Assembly: GCA_027292925.1 (NCBI GenBank) | Contig: JAPUGI010000012.1 | Span: forward strand, 1 to 40,750 | DNA: 40,750 bases | Reading direction: 5' to 3' | Source: Gammaproteobacteria bacterium | GTDB taxonomy: Bacteria; Pseudomonadota; Gammaproteobacteria; Pseudomonadales; Azotimanducaceae | Shown: piece after piece, positions 8,368-17,541 of the stretch | Layout of the letters: the number at the start of each line of letters is the position of its first letter | Position numbering within the stretch: position 1 is the stretch's first letter | Program-made: the position numbers and the translations under genes | The notes under the pieces: generated by a model | What the model was told of the DNA's origin: nothing | Databases searched by the model: none | The model's input: the letters and a program-made list of their open reading frames with translations, nothing else

Positions 8368-9615
8368 ATGGAAGTGAAACTTCGATTCCGACCACGACTT
8401 AGATATATCCCTTTTCGTAAACGGGATATCGTTGAAATGTGTCTTGCCAGTGGAGGACTTTCCGGTACGGATCAAATGAAGTTTCGGGATATGTGCCAGG
8501 TGCTGCAAAGTATCGTCCACTTCGAATACCACAAGAAACTTGAAATACTGAAAGACAGCTATGCGCCGCTAAATCCAGACCGCGACACTCGAAAGATTGG
8601 TGTTTTCGCTGATGACGAGGATGGAGAATTTGTCGATGGACTTGACGAACTTCTCGACAAGGCCAACTACGAAAAGCTGTCAGAAGAAGAACTGCAGATG
8701 GCAATAACAGAAGCTTCTTTGTTCAAACTCCGATTGCATATTGATTTTCATGACTTTGAGGAAGTGTTGCTGTACAGCCGGGGTGAAAGTATGCGCACAC
8801 AGGAAGTAAAAAGTTTCTTTGGTTTGCGCAAGCAACAAGTCGAGTTCTCAAATTACGATCGTGTCGTCATCTACATTAAGTTCAGCGGGAAAGTAATTTC
8901 CCGTCAGCGCCGGGAAAAACCGGGATCAACCATGCTGAAGATGTTTCAAAATGTGCCTCGTGCAGATGTTGAAATGCTATTTCCCAACACCCGGCTCGGC
9001 ATGCTTTTTATAGACAAACTGTTGATTGGTGTACCCGCGTTGATCGGTGGTGGGGCTATTCTGACAACAAAGGTTGGAACCTCACTGCTTTTATTAGGTG
9101 CGCTGGTGGGTTTCTGGATGGGTTTGGTTTCTGAGCCCGTTGGCCTTGACAAGATAACAATCCTTGGATTGGTTGTCGGGATCGGCGGGCTGGGCAGCTA
9201 CATCTGGAAACAGTTCATCAATTTCAAGAACAGGAAGTTGGCATTTATGCAGGCGTTGACTGAAAGCCTGTATTTTAAGAATCTTGATAACAACGCAGGC
9301 GTTTTCCATCGACTGATCGATGATGCGGAGGAGGAAGAATGCAAAGAAGCGATAGTCGCTTACTACTTTCTATCGGTACATCCGTCACTTGAATCTGCGT
9401 CACAACTCGATGAAACAATTGAAGACTGGTTCTCTGAAAGGTGGGATTGCCAGGTTGATTTTGAAGTAGAAGATGCCCTGGACAAGTTGCTCAAATTGGG
9501 GCTGGTCATCGATTCTGGTGAAGAGCAGCGTGAAGTGATGGCCGCAGTTCCAATTGATAAAGCATGCGAGTTGCTGGATCAAATATGGGATGGCTATTTC
9601 ACATACAATGACTAG
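8368..9615 (+). CDS. DUF3754 (TMEM143-like) membrane protein
   Basis: MEVKLRFRPRLRYIPFRKRDIVEMC...; two hydrophobic segments (LLIGVPALIGGGAILTTK; LLLLGALVGFWMGLV) plus conserved-looking ...KLRLHIDFHDFEEVLLYSRG. Confidence 0.75.
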   Translation: MEVKLRFRPRLRYIPFRKRDIVEMCLASGGLSGTDQMKFRDMCQVLQSIVHFEYHKKLEILKDSYAPLNPDRDTRKIGVFADDEDGEFVDGLDELLDKANYEKLSEEELQMAITEASLFKLRLHIDFHDFEEVLLYSRGESMRTQEVKSFFGLRKQQVEFSNYDRVVIYIKFSGKVISRQRREKPGSTMLKMFQNVPRADVEMLFPNTRLGMLFIDKLLIGVPALIGGGAILTTKVGTSLLLLGALVGFWMGLVSEPVGLDKITILGLVVGIGGLGSYIWKQFINFKNRKLAFMQALTESLYFKNLDNNAGVFHRLIDDAEEEECKEAIVAYYFLSVHPSLESASQLDETIEDWFSERWDCQVDFEVEDALDKLLKLGLVIDSGEEQREVMAAVPIDKACELLDQIWDGYFTYND

Positions 9616-9649
9616 CTAATTCTGAACCTAAGATTTCGTAGGTACGACC

Positions 9650-10171
9650 ATGGAAAAAATTAAAGATCTGTTCTCTGGGAGGCCGCTGTGGATGAATGCG
9701 GTAATGCTGTTTTGTGCTTACATGACGTTCATCTATATGCCTTTTGATATGTTTATCAAACCAGTGGATAAGGACCAGGAAGTCTGGTTTGGCTTCACGC
9801 TGACTGGTTGGCAGGCCAAGGCCACGGAACCTCTTCACTGGCTTATTTATGGATTTGGCCTGTTTGGTTTCCTGAAGATGAAATCCTGGATGTGGCCCTG
9901 GGCTTCGTTGTATGTAATGCAGGTGGCGATTGGAATGCTTGTCTGGACACTATTGAATGACAATGGGCCGGGCGTACTGGTCGGAATTGCGTTTGCCTCA
10001 CCGTTTGTCGCGTTGGCGATAGCATTGTTTATGGCAAAGGACAGGTTTAGGGAAGAGCCCTCAGCGGTTCTTAACAAAGAGCCCTCAGCGGTGCTTAACA
10101 AAGAGCCCTCAACGCAAATAAGAACAACCAACGGCGAAGAAGAGCAAGAGTTAACGCCGGATAGTGAATAA
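9650..10171 (+). CDS. Hypothetical membrane protein with a repetitive C-terminal tail
   Basis: Several TM segments, then (EPSAVLNK)2-EPS tail encoded by 24-bp DNA repeats. Confidence 0.75.
   Translation: MEKIKDLFSGRPLWMNAVMLFCAYMTFIYMPFDMFIKPVDKDQEVWFGFTLTGWQAKATEPLHWLIYGFGLFGFLKMKSWMWPWASLYVMQVAIGMLVWTLLNDNGPGVLVGIAFASPFVALAIALFMAKDRFREEPSAVLNKEPSAVLNKEPSTQIRTTNGEEEQELTPDSE
10053..10112 (-). repeat. Copy C of the hairpin repeat family, in reverse orientation inside a CDS
   Basis: Tandem 24-bp units AAGAGCCCTCAGCGGTTCTTAACA and AAGAGCCCTCAGCGGTGCTTAACA, then partial AAGAGCCCTCAACG. The reverse complement gives AAGAACCGCTGAGGGCTCTT. Confidence 0.88.
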
Positions 10172-10208
10172 ATTATTTCACAAATAACGAGATGAAAAAG
10201 AGAAAGGG

Positions 10209-11171
10209 ATGAAGAATTTCAGCGATAAAGTAGCAGTCGTGACAGGTGGTGGCACGGGTATGGGCAGGGAACTTTGCAGGCAGCTTAGCCAGGATGGCTG
10301 TCATGTCGCCATGTGTGATGTGTCGTCTGAGAATATGGCTGAAACCAAATCCCTATGTGAATCGGAAGCGCCTCCGGGAATTACAATCACAACACACAAT
10401 TGTGATGTATCTGTTGAAAGTGAAGTAATCCGGTTTCGTACCGAAGTGGAAGCTGGACACGGTCCAGTTGTTAATCTTCTTTTTAACAATGCCGGTATTG
10501 GAGGAGGTGGCAGCTTTCTCATTGATGAGCGTGAGGACTGGGAGAAAACATTCGGCGTTTGTTGGTATGGCGTTTATTATGTCTGTCGCGCTTTTGTTCC
10601 TATGTTAGTTGCCAGCGAAGAAGGACATATTATCAACACGAGTAGCGTCAACGGATTTTGGGCCTCTCTTGGACCATTGATACCTCACACCGCATACAGT
10701 GCCGCCAAATTTGCAGTAAAAGGCTTCTCTGAAGCGCTGATAAATGACTTGAGAATCAATGCGCCCCACGTTGGTGTATCAGTGGTTATGCCGGGCCACA
10801 TTGGAACTTCCATCGCCATTAATTCCGGCAAGGTACTGGGTAAAAAACCTCCGCTGGAGATGGGCGAGCAGGAAGTGCGAGAACTGCGAGAACGCATGAT
10901 GCGAACCGGGGGTCCGATGACTGAGGCGATGATGAACATGAGCGATGAACAAATCAAACAGGCCATGCATGATCGGCAAATCCAGTTTCGTGACAATGCT
11001 CCGTTAACTGCTGCCCAGGCTTCCACCATTATTCTCGATGGAGTTCGTAGTAACAGCTGGAGAATCCTTGTGGGTGAAGATGCCCATCGCCTTGATAATC
11101 AGGTTAGGGCCAACCCGGAGGCGGCCTATGAACCTGACTTTGCGGGGCTTTCCATTGGTTTGGAAGACTAA
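10209..11171 (+). CDS. SDR family NAD(P)-dependent oxidoreductase
   Basis: VAVVTGGGTGMGREL (TGxxxGxG), NNAG, Ser...YSAAK (HTAYSAAKFAVKGFSEAL). Confidence 0.92.
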   Translation: MKNFSDKVAVVTGGGTGMGRELCRQLSQDGCHVAMCDVSSENMAETKSLCESEAPPGITITTHNCDVSVESEVIRFRTEVEAGHGPVVNLLFNNAGIGGGGSFLIDEREDWEKTFGVCWYGVYYVCRAFVPMLVASEEGHIINTSSVNGFWASLGPLIPHTAYSAAKFAVKGFSEALINDLRINAPHVGVSVVMPGHIGTSIAINSGKVLGKKPPLEMGEQEVRELRERMMRTGGPMTEAMMNMSDEQIKQAMHDRQIQFRDNAPLTAAQASTIILDGVRSNSWRILVGEDAHRLDNQVRANPEAAYEPDFAGLSIGLED

Positions 11172-11195
11172 GGAGCCTCGGAAACCGGATTAGTT

Positions 11196-12056
11196 TCAAA
11201 GATCATCCAGTGAATCTTCAATTAGCCCCCTGATTTGTTTGTTGGGGTAAGAAGACAAAGCCCTGTCTAAATTCTCTTTCGCCAGATCTGTGTTGCCCAG
11301 GTTGGCATGAATACTACCTAGAAAATAAAATGCAATCGCGTCACCTGGATCGTGCCAGATTTTTTTTGCCTGTTGGTAGCGTTCGAGTGCAGCCAGGGAT
11401 TTTTCGAACTTTTCATTTTGAAAATAAAATTGTGCGATGGCAAAGAAAGGTGAGGCGCGATCGGTGATCATTTCTGTCGCCTTGAGGTAGTGCTTTTCGG
11501 CCTCGGTGAAGTTCTCCAGCTTTGAGTTTAGTACACCATTTGCTAGTTCCGCATAAGGTGGACTGATGGATTCCAACGTCTTTAATATATCGAGAGCTTT
11601 GTCCATGTCGCCGCCAACAATTCCCGGTGCATTCAGGTAGAAGCTGAACACAGCATAGTTAGCTAGTACATGCTCAGCATCCAATTCGACAACCTTTTTC
11701 CAGGATTTAAGGGCGGACTTAACCATACCCAACTTCCTGAACAGGTTAACCTCACCAAGCAGGCCCATATAGACGATCCCAGCCAGATAGTGCGCGTCCA
11801 GATGAGCAGGATCCAGTTCAATTAACTGATCAATGGTTGACCTGGCATCCTTGTATTTAGCAACCTTGTATTGACTCCTGGCAAGGTAAAACAACAGATC
11901 AACATCTTTGCTATTCTTGCTGTAGAGCGTTTCAAATTTGCTGGCTGCGTTTTGATAGTCTCGATTGTCAAAATCGGATATCGCGTCTGCGAAATTATCG
12001 CCTCGTACGATCGAATGCCAACAAAGTAGCAGTGTGAAAATTAAAACCCTGGACAT
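11196..12056 (-). CDS. TPR-repeat protein with signal peptide
   Basis: MSRVLIFTLLLCWHSIVRG leader; repeated A...Y..A...F helices typical of tetratricopeptide repeats. Confidence 0.8.
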   Translation of the reverse strand: MSRVLIFTLLLCWHSIVRGDNFADAISDFDNRDYQNAASKFETLYSKNSKDVDLLFYLARSQYKVAKYKDARSTIDQLIELDPAHLDAHYLAGIVYMGLLGEVNLFRKLGMVKSALKSWKKVVELDAEHVLANYAVFSFYLNAPGIVGGDMDKALDILKTLESISPPYAELANGVLNSKLENFTEAEKHYLKATEMITDRASPFFAIAQFYFQNEKFEKSLAALERYQQAKKIWHDPGDAIAFYFLGSIHANLGNTDLAKENLDRALSSYPNKQIRGLIEDSLDDL

Positions 12057-12135
12057 TGAATCGTTCCTTCATACAGAGGTAGCTTAGAGCTACTAAAGCA
12101 CAAAATAGTTTCGAGAGAGAAATGTAGGAGTAGAG

Positions 12136-13089
12136 GTGTTACTAACACTGCAAGAAATTGAAGAAGCGGCCGATAGTGTATACAAGGTTATCCAACCCAC
12201 ATCACAGATATCCTGGCCCCTGTTAAATCAGCGCTGTGGCTGTGAAGTGTGGGTGAAACACGAAAATCACAATCCCACAGGTGCGTTTAAAGTGCGCGGT
12301 GGTTTGATTTATCTGGGGAATCTCAGGCAACGTGAGCCCAATATTCGGGGAGTATGCGCCGCCACCCGTGGCAATCATGGTCAAAGTATCGCGTTCGCGG
12401 CCGCACGTAATGATCTAAATGCAGTGATTGTTGTCCCTGAAGGTAACAGTCCCGAGAAGAATGCTGCCATGGAAGCGCTGGGGGCGGAACTCGTAATTTA
12501 TGGTCGAGACTTTGATGAATCGGTGGAGCGTTCCGTTGAATTGGCGCAGGAAAGGGATTTACACCTGTTACCATCATTCCACATGGATCTCGTAAAAGGT
12601 GTGAGCACCTATGCACTTGAGTTGTTTCGTGCTGTTTCTGATCTTGATCGGTTGTATGTGCCGATTGGCCTGGGATCGGGTGCATCGGGCGTGATATGCG
12701 CCAGGAACGCACTCGGATTAGATACAGAAGTGATAGGGGTTGTCTCTGAAAATGCGAATACCTATCAACTATCCTTTGCGGCGGGAAAGTGCATCAGCAC
12801 CAACTCCGCCGATACGATTGCAGATGGCCTGGCAGTAAGGAATCCCAGCCGAAAAGCACTGGATATGATGCTAGGTCAGCTGGAACGTATAGTCGATATT
12901 AGTGAGCAGGAAATTTTGGACGCCATTGCGCATTACTTCACCGATACACACAATGTGGCAGAAGGTGCAGGTGCGGCGGCTCTAGCAGCCTTGCTAAAGG
13001 AAAAGGAAATCAACAAAGGTAAAAAGGTAGGCGTCATTTTTTCCGGTGGGAACATCGACAAGGATCTGTTCAAACAAGCACTCGGGTAG
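12136..13089 (+). CDS. PLP-dependent threonine/serine dehydratase-like protein
   Basis: VWVKHENHNPTGAFKVRGGL (PLP lysine region), SGGNID near the C-terminus; GTG start. Confidence 0.87.
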   Translation: MLLTLQEIEEAADSVYKVIQPTSQISWPLLNQRCGCEVWVKHENHNPTGAFKVRGGLIYLGNLRQREPNIRGVCAATRGNHGQSIAFAAARNDLNAVIVVPEGNSPEKNAAMEALGAELVIYGRDFDESVERSVELAQERDLHLLPSFHMDLVKGVSTYALELFRAVSDLDRLYVPIGLGSGASGVICARNALGLDTEVIGVVSENANTYQLSFAAGKCISTNSADTIADGLAVRNPSRKALDMMLGQLERIVDISEQEILDAIAHYFTDTHNVAEGAGAAALAALLKEKEINKGKKVGVIFSGGNIDKDLFKQALG

Positions 13090-13104
13090 CATCCCAGATA
13101 AAAA

Positions 13105-14415
13105 TTATGAAAGATCGGCAGTAGCTCCCTGGCTGCTCTCCTTGTAAACATCGAGTTTCTCGTGGCCACGAAAAAATGCATTGTCTCCCCACCTCGGGTT
13201 TTCATCGACCAGTGCCATATGAGGGAATTTTTCCAACAATGTTTCAAAGGCGACTTTTGCCTCCATCCTCGCCAGCGAAGCGCCAATACATAGGTGAATC
13301 CCGTATCCGAAAGAAACCTGGTTTACTTTTTCACGCCAGATGTCGAACACATCAGGATTATCACTGGTATTTGGATCGCGATTTCCTGCGGCGATGCCGA
13401 TAAGAATGACATCTCCTCTTTTCAGCTTCTTGCCATGGAATTCCATATCTTGTGTAACGAAACGTTGAGTCGCCTGCACAGGTGGCTCAAAGCGCAGCAT
13501 CTCTTCCACTGCGTTCGGGATCTTCGAAGGATCTTCCCTTAGTTGCGCCCACAAATCAGGAGACTGCAGTAACAAATACACACCATTACCAATCAGCCGG
13601 GTGGTTGTTTCATGCCCAGCCACTAACAACAGGTTGCATGTATTGTAGAGTTCCATTTCTGTGAGCTTATCTCCTGCATCTTCGGCAAGAATAAGTTGGC
13701 CAATCAGGTCACTTCCCGGATTTCCACGCCGTTCTTTAATTATCTTGCGGAAGTAGTTGATGAGTTGTCGAGCGGCGAGCTGGCCTTTTTCAATTTTCTC
13801 AGTTTCTCGCGTGCTGGTAGCGACAATCAAGTCTTCGGACCAGGCCTGGAATTGTTCGTGGTCAGATGCGGGAAGACCCATCATTTCTGCTATAACGATG
13901 GCCGGTAAAGGTTTTGCCAGGCTTTCCACGATATCAAACATGGGACCGTTGTCGATTCGTTGCAGGCAAAAATCCACTATATCTTTAATTCTTGGTTCCA
14001 GTGACTGGATGTACTTGTGTAAGAATCCCTTTGATGCAAGGCGCCGAATACGGGAGTGATCCGGCGGGTCAAGACCTAACATGCTGGGGTTATCAAACCT
14101 CTCTCTTCGTTCCTCATCGAGATTTGCCAGAATTTTTTTCCAGCGCTTTTCGTACCTGCGTACATCGACACCAAATCGCTTATCTACGAGCACTTCCTGT
14201 ACCAGGTCGAAACTCGTCACCCACCAGGCCCTGATGGCCATTGAGTAGTAGAGGGGTGCTTTGTTTCTCACACGGTTGTAGTAGGGGTAGGGATCAGCGA
14301 TCAAATCCTTCGACAAAACGTTGAGGCTAACGCCATGAATGCCCTGCTCTACAACGGATAGGCTAGTGAGTAGAAACTGGTTCATCTTAAATTGAATCTT
14401 CTCTTTTAGCCGCAT
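13105..14415 (-). CDS. Cytochrome P450
   Basis: LLVAGHETTTRLIGNGVYLL I-helix, EEMLRFEPPVQ (ExxR region), FGYGIHLCIGASLARMEAKVAFETLL heme-binding loop. Confidence 0.95.
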   Translation of the reverse strand: MRLKEKIQFKMNQFLLTSLSVVEQGIHGVSLNVLSKDLIADPYPYYNRVRNKAPLYYSMAIRAWWVTSFDLVQEVLVDKRFGVDVRRYEKRWKKILANLDEERRERFDNPSMLGLDPPDHSRIRRLASKGFLHKYIQSLEPRIKDIVDFCLQRIDNGPMFDIVESLAKPLPAIVIAEMMGLPASDHEQFQAWSEDLIVATSTRETEKIEKGQLAARQLINYFRKIIKERRGNPGSDLIGQLILAEDAGDKLTEMELYNTCNLLLVAGHETTTRLIGNGVYLLLQSPDLWAQLREDPSKIPNAVEEMLRFEPPVQATQRFVTQDMEFHGKKLKRGDVILIGIAAGNRDPNTSDNPDVFDIWREKVNQVSFGYGIHLCIGASLARMEAKVAFETLLEKFPHMALVDENPRWGDNAFFRGHEKLDVYKESSQGATADLS

Positions 14416-14547
14416 CCTGGAGAACCCTGGATAGGTGAGTTCAATATCCTAGCACGGCCAGTCTCGAGGACATTGATTACTTGATCAGAGGCTCCCTAAG
14501 GTCAGATAATGAGATAATTATAGGAATCAAATTAAGAGGGTTGTGAG

Positions 14548-15684
14548 ATGAAATCGCCTATCTGTGATTTACTGGGTATTGAATTTCCACTAGTCGCATT
14601 CACCCATTGTCGCGATGTAGTTTGCGAGGTTTCTAAAGCGGGTGGCATGGGGGTGCTCGGTGCCGCCGGGTTTGGACCGGAGCAATTAGAAATCGAACTC
14701 AACTGGATTGATGAACATATCGCCGGAAAACCCTATGGCGTGGATCTCATAGTCCCCACCACCATGGCCAACCAGGATGAATCAGCCAGTCCGGAAGAAA
14801 TTCGCGCCATGATCCCGGACGAACACAAACAATTTGCCACTAACATACTTGCACAACACAATGTAGATACCAAAGACATTTATGAGTACCAGGCTACTGG
14901 TGGTGGTGGCGGATTTCTTGGGGAAGGCAAGGCAGCCAATATTTTAGATGTTGTTTTTGCTCACCCCATCAAACTTGTCGCCAATGCACTTGGCGTGCCT
15001 CCAAAATATATGCTTGAACTGGGTAAGCAATACAATGTCCCAGTTGCAGCATTGGTCGGCGCCAAACATCACGCGGTGAAACAGGCAGAAGCGGGCGTCG
15101 ACATACTTGTAGTGGCGGGAACAGAAGCTGGTGGTCATTGTGGCGAGGTATCGACCATGGTTCTCGTGCCAGAGGTATGCGATGCAGTAAAAGGATATGA
15201 AAATGTTTCCGTTTTGGCGGCAGGTGGTATTGTCACCGGAAGGCAAATGGCAGCATCAATGGCAATTGGAGCACACGGTGTTTGGACAGGATCAGTCTGG
15301 CTGACAACAATTGAAGCCGAAACGTCGCCGGTTATAAAGGAAAAACTTTTGTCAGCAGCATCAAGCCATACGGTTCGATCTAAGAGCCGAACAGGTAAAT
15401 ATTCAAGACAAGTCAGGTCCCCCTGGACCGATGCCTGGGAAGGAGAAGATGCACCCGAACCCCTGCCCATGCCCCTGCAATCTCTCGTTAGCGAACCCGC
15501 GCTCGGCAAAGTGGTGAAACTCGCAGAAGCGGGGCACCAGGGAGCGAAGCAGCTTGCAACCTACTGGGTTGGCCAGGGCGTAGGGTTGATGACTCAAACC
15601 TTGTCATCACGTCAGGTCGTCTATGATTTTATGGAAGACTTTCTCGAAGCTAATGAACGACTAAAAGCGTTTGTTGACGAATAG
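14548..15684 (+). CDS. Nitronate monooxygenase / NPD-like FMN enzyme
   Basis: VCEVSKAGGMGVLGAAGFGPEQL, VVAGTEAGGHCGEVSTMVLVPEV, VLAAGGIVTGRQMAASMAIGAHGVWTGSVWL. Confidence 0.88.
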   Translation: MKSPICDLLGIEFPLVAFTHCRDVVCEVSKAGGMGVLGAAGFGPEQLEIELNWIDEHIAGKPYGVDLIVPTTMANQDESASPEEIRAMIPDEHKQFATNILAQHNVDTKDIYEYQATGGGGGFLGEGKAANILDVVFAHPIKLVANALGVPPKYMLELGKQYNVPVAALVGAKHHAVKQAEAGVDILVVAGTEAGGHCGEVSTMVLVPEVCDAVKGYENVSVLAAGGIVTGRQMAASMAIGAHGVWTGSVWLTTIEAETSPVIKEKLLSAASSHTVRSKSRTGKYSRQVRSPWTDAWEGEDAPEPLPMPLQSLVSEPALGKVVKLAEAGHQGAKQLATYWVGQGVGLMTQTLSSRQVVYDFMEDFLEANERLKAFVDE

Positions 15685-15716
15685 GGATCAGAAGTTCCCC
15701 AGGTTAGAAGTCCACG

Positions 15717-16478
15717 TTACAGATTCGACATAACCAGGAACACATATCCATAGTAGTCCGGGAACCGCTCGTAGAAATCGATTTCTGCGCTGCACTCGTC
15801 GATTACTGACATCGCTTCGCCGTCGTCTTTATATCTGGTGGCTAGTGTTTGTAGTCGTGATTTCATTGGCAGGTAATAGTCAGCCCACCAGGCAGTCTCT
15901 GGCAGTATGAAATTTCCCTTAAGCTTGTAGCCGCATTCCTTGACTATCTGCTGTCGACTTTCAACATTGTTCATGTCCGGATAGGCTGTCCAGAATTCAG
16001 CAAGGTCTGGGGGAGGATCCTTTCTTAGCCATACCGCGTCTGTGAGCGCAATAATACCTGCCGGTTTCAGCATTCGCTTCCAGTTTCTAATTGCTCGCTC
16101 AACACCTATGTTGTAGGCAGCGCCCTCGCACCAGATAACATCAAAGGTTGCATCAGAATAGGCGAGTGAGGCCATATCGCCGAGCTCAACAGTGATGCGT
16201 TCTGACATTCCCGCCGACGCAATCCTGCGTCTTGCTTCGTCTGCCATCGACTTGTTTAAGTCCACAGCGATAATCGTGGCATCAGGCAACAGTTCTGCCA
16301 GGTGGATGGTTTGCATGCCGGGACCACAGGCGATGTCGAGAATTGAAGGCGCTTCCGGCAGTTGGCCTGCGAGTGAAAGCGCCCTGGCAGTACAATCCTT
16401 ATTGCCGGGACCTTCACGGGGTAACTCACTATGCACTTCAAAGAATACGTCGCGTTGTTTAGGATTGCTGAAATCCAT
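15717..16478 (-). CDS. Class I SAM-dependent methyltransferase
   Basis: SILDIACGPGMQTIHLAELLPDATIIAVDLNKSM; DVIWCEGAAYNIG. Confidence 0.88.
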   Translation of the reverse strand: MDFSNPKQRDVFFEVHSELPREGPGNKDCTARALSLAGQLPEAPSILDIACGPGMQTIHLAELLPDATIIAVDLNKSMADEARRRIASAGMSERITVELGDMASLAYSDATFDVIWCEGAAYNIGVERAIRNWKRMLKPAGIIALTDAVWLRKDPPPDLAEFWTAYPDMNNVESRQQIVKECGYKLKGNFILPETAWWADYYLPMKSRLQTLATRYKDDGEAMSVIDECSAEIDFYERFPDYYGYVFLVMSNL

Positions 16479-16582
16479 CCCCTTTGCATTTCTCCCGAGT
16501 CCGCGATCTTGTAGGTAGGCTTGAATTCAGTATAACGTAGGACCCCTTGACCAGGTCCTATTCGACTTAACAGGATCAATAC

Positions 16583-16684
16583 ATGGCAAAACTCTACGCA
16601 ATTGGCACCTCAGTCTATGTGCGTCAAGATGGTAAAATACTCACCCTAAAACGCGCAGTTGGAGCAGCAAAAGGGTTCACATAA
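16583..16684 (+). pseudogene. N-terminal remnant of a Nudix hydrolase gene
   Basis: MAKLYAIGTSVYVRQDGKILTLKRAVGAAKGFT*: looks like the first ~30 aa of a Nudix fold just before where the Nudix box should begin; no Nudix box follows in any frame read. Confidence 0.5.
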
Positions 16685-16818
16685 AGAACAGATCAGTTGT
16701 TTTCAATTCATTTTTAGATCGTTTAGAAATAAGTAACCCGGGTTTTTTAGTGCAATAAAGTCTTTTACGGTTTTTCCAGGTAGGAGGAAACTGTTGGTTA
16801 AAACAATAGAGGTGCCAG

Positions 16819-17271
16819 ATGTCCAAAATCAAAGATTTGTTGGCAACCAAGGGAAATGAAGTCTGGTCTATCGGACCTGCTCACTCTGTCTATCAGGCGA
16901 TTGAAATGATGGCGTTGAAGGGAGTTGGTGCACTAACTGTACTGTCCGATGAAGGCCAGTTGGTTGGGATCATTTCGGAAAGGGACTATGCCAGAAAAGT
17001 CATCCTGCAGGGTAAGTCTTCAAAAAGTACACCGGTCTCTGAAATCATGACTCAAAACGTAGTCTTCATTGAGCCTACCTATCGCGTGGAAGAGGCCATG
17101 GCGTTGATGACCGCGAAGCGGGTTCGTCATTTACCGGTCATGACGGATGGAAACCTTGTAGGCATGATATCGGTGGGTGACCTGGTCAAATCCATTATTG
17201 ATGAGCAATCACATGTTATCGAACAGCTGGAGCGCTACATCAAGGGTGAAACTGCTGGAATTGATCACTAG
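16819..17271 (+). CDS. CBS-domain protein (two CBS repeats)
   Basis: MALKGVGALTVLSDEGQLVGIISERDYARKVI and MTAKRVRHLPVMTDGNLVGMISVGDLVKSII. Confidence 0.9.
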   Translation: MSKIKDLLATKGNEVWSIGPAHSVYQAIEMMALKGVGALTVLSDEGQLVGIISERDYARKVILQGKSSKSTPVSEIMTQNVVFIEPTYRVEEAMALMTAKRVRHLPVMTDGNLVGMISVGDLVKSIIDEQSHVIEQLERYIKGETAGIDH

Positions 17272-17280
17272 CCGCTGTTC

Positions 17281-17344
17281 TGAGTGCCTGTCCTGAGCGA
17301 AGTCCAAGAAACTGCGAATCGAAGGATCTCCTTCACGGCACTCA
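17281..17344. repeat. REP-like palindromic intergenic element
   Basis: TGAGTGCC (17281-17288) and GGCACTCA (17337-17344) perfect 8-bp terminal arms flanking TGTCCTGAGCGAAGTC...CGAAGGATC; lies just 3' of the CBS gene. Confidence 0.6.
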
Positions 17345-17541
17345 ATAAGAAGTCCTATCAACGATACTTCCATTATCGATTGCATCGTCGATAGGCTACT
17401 GCCTACCCATCTCACCAACAACCGATAATGCTCGACCCTGTTCTGTTCATTTCGTGACCCAATTCTGTCTGGCGCGCATCGATGAGTACTTTACAGATTT
17501 TTTTTCTCTTGCATACTGGGAACAGCGAAACGGGAAGCGCC

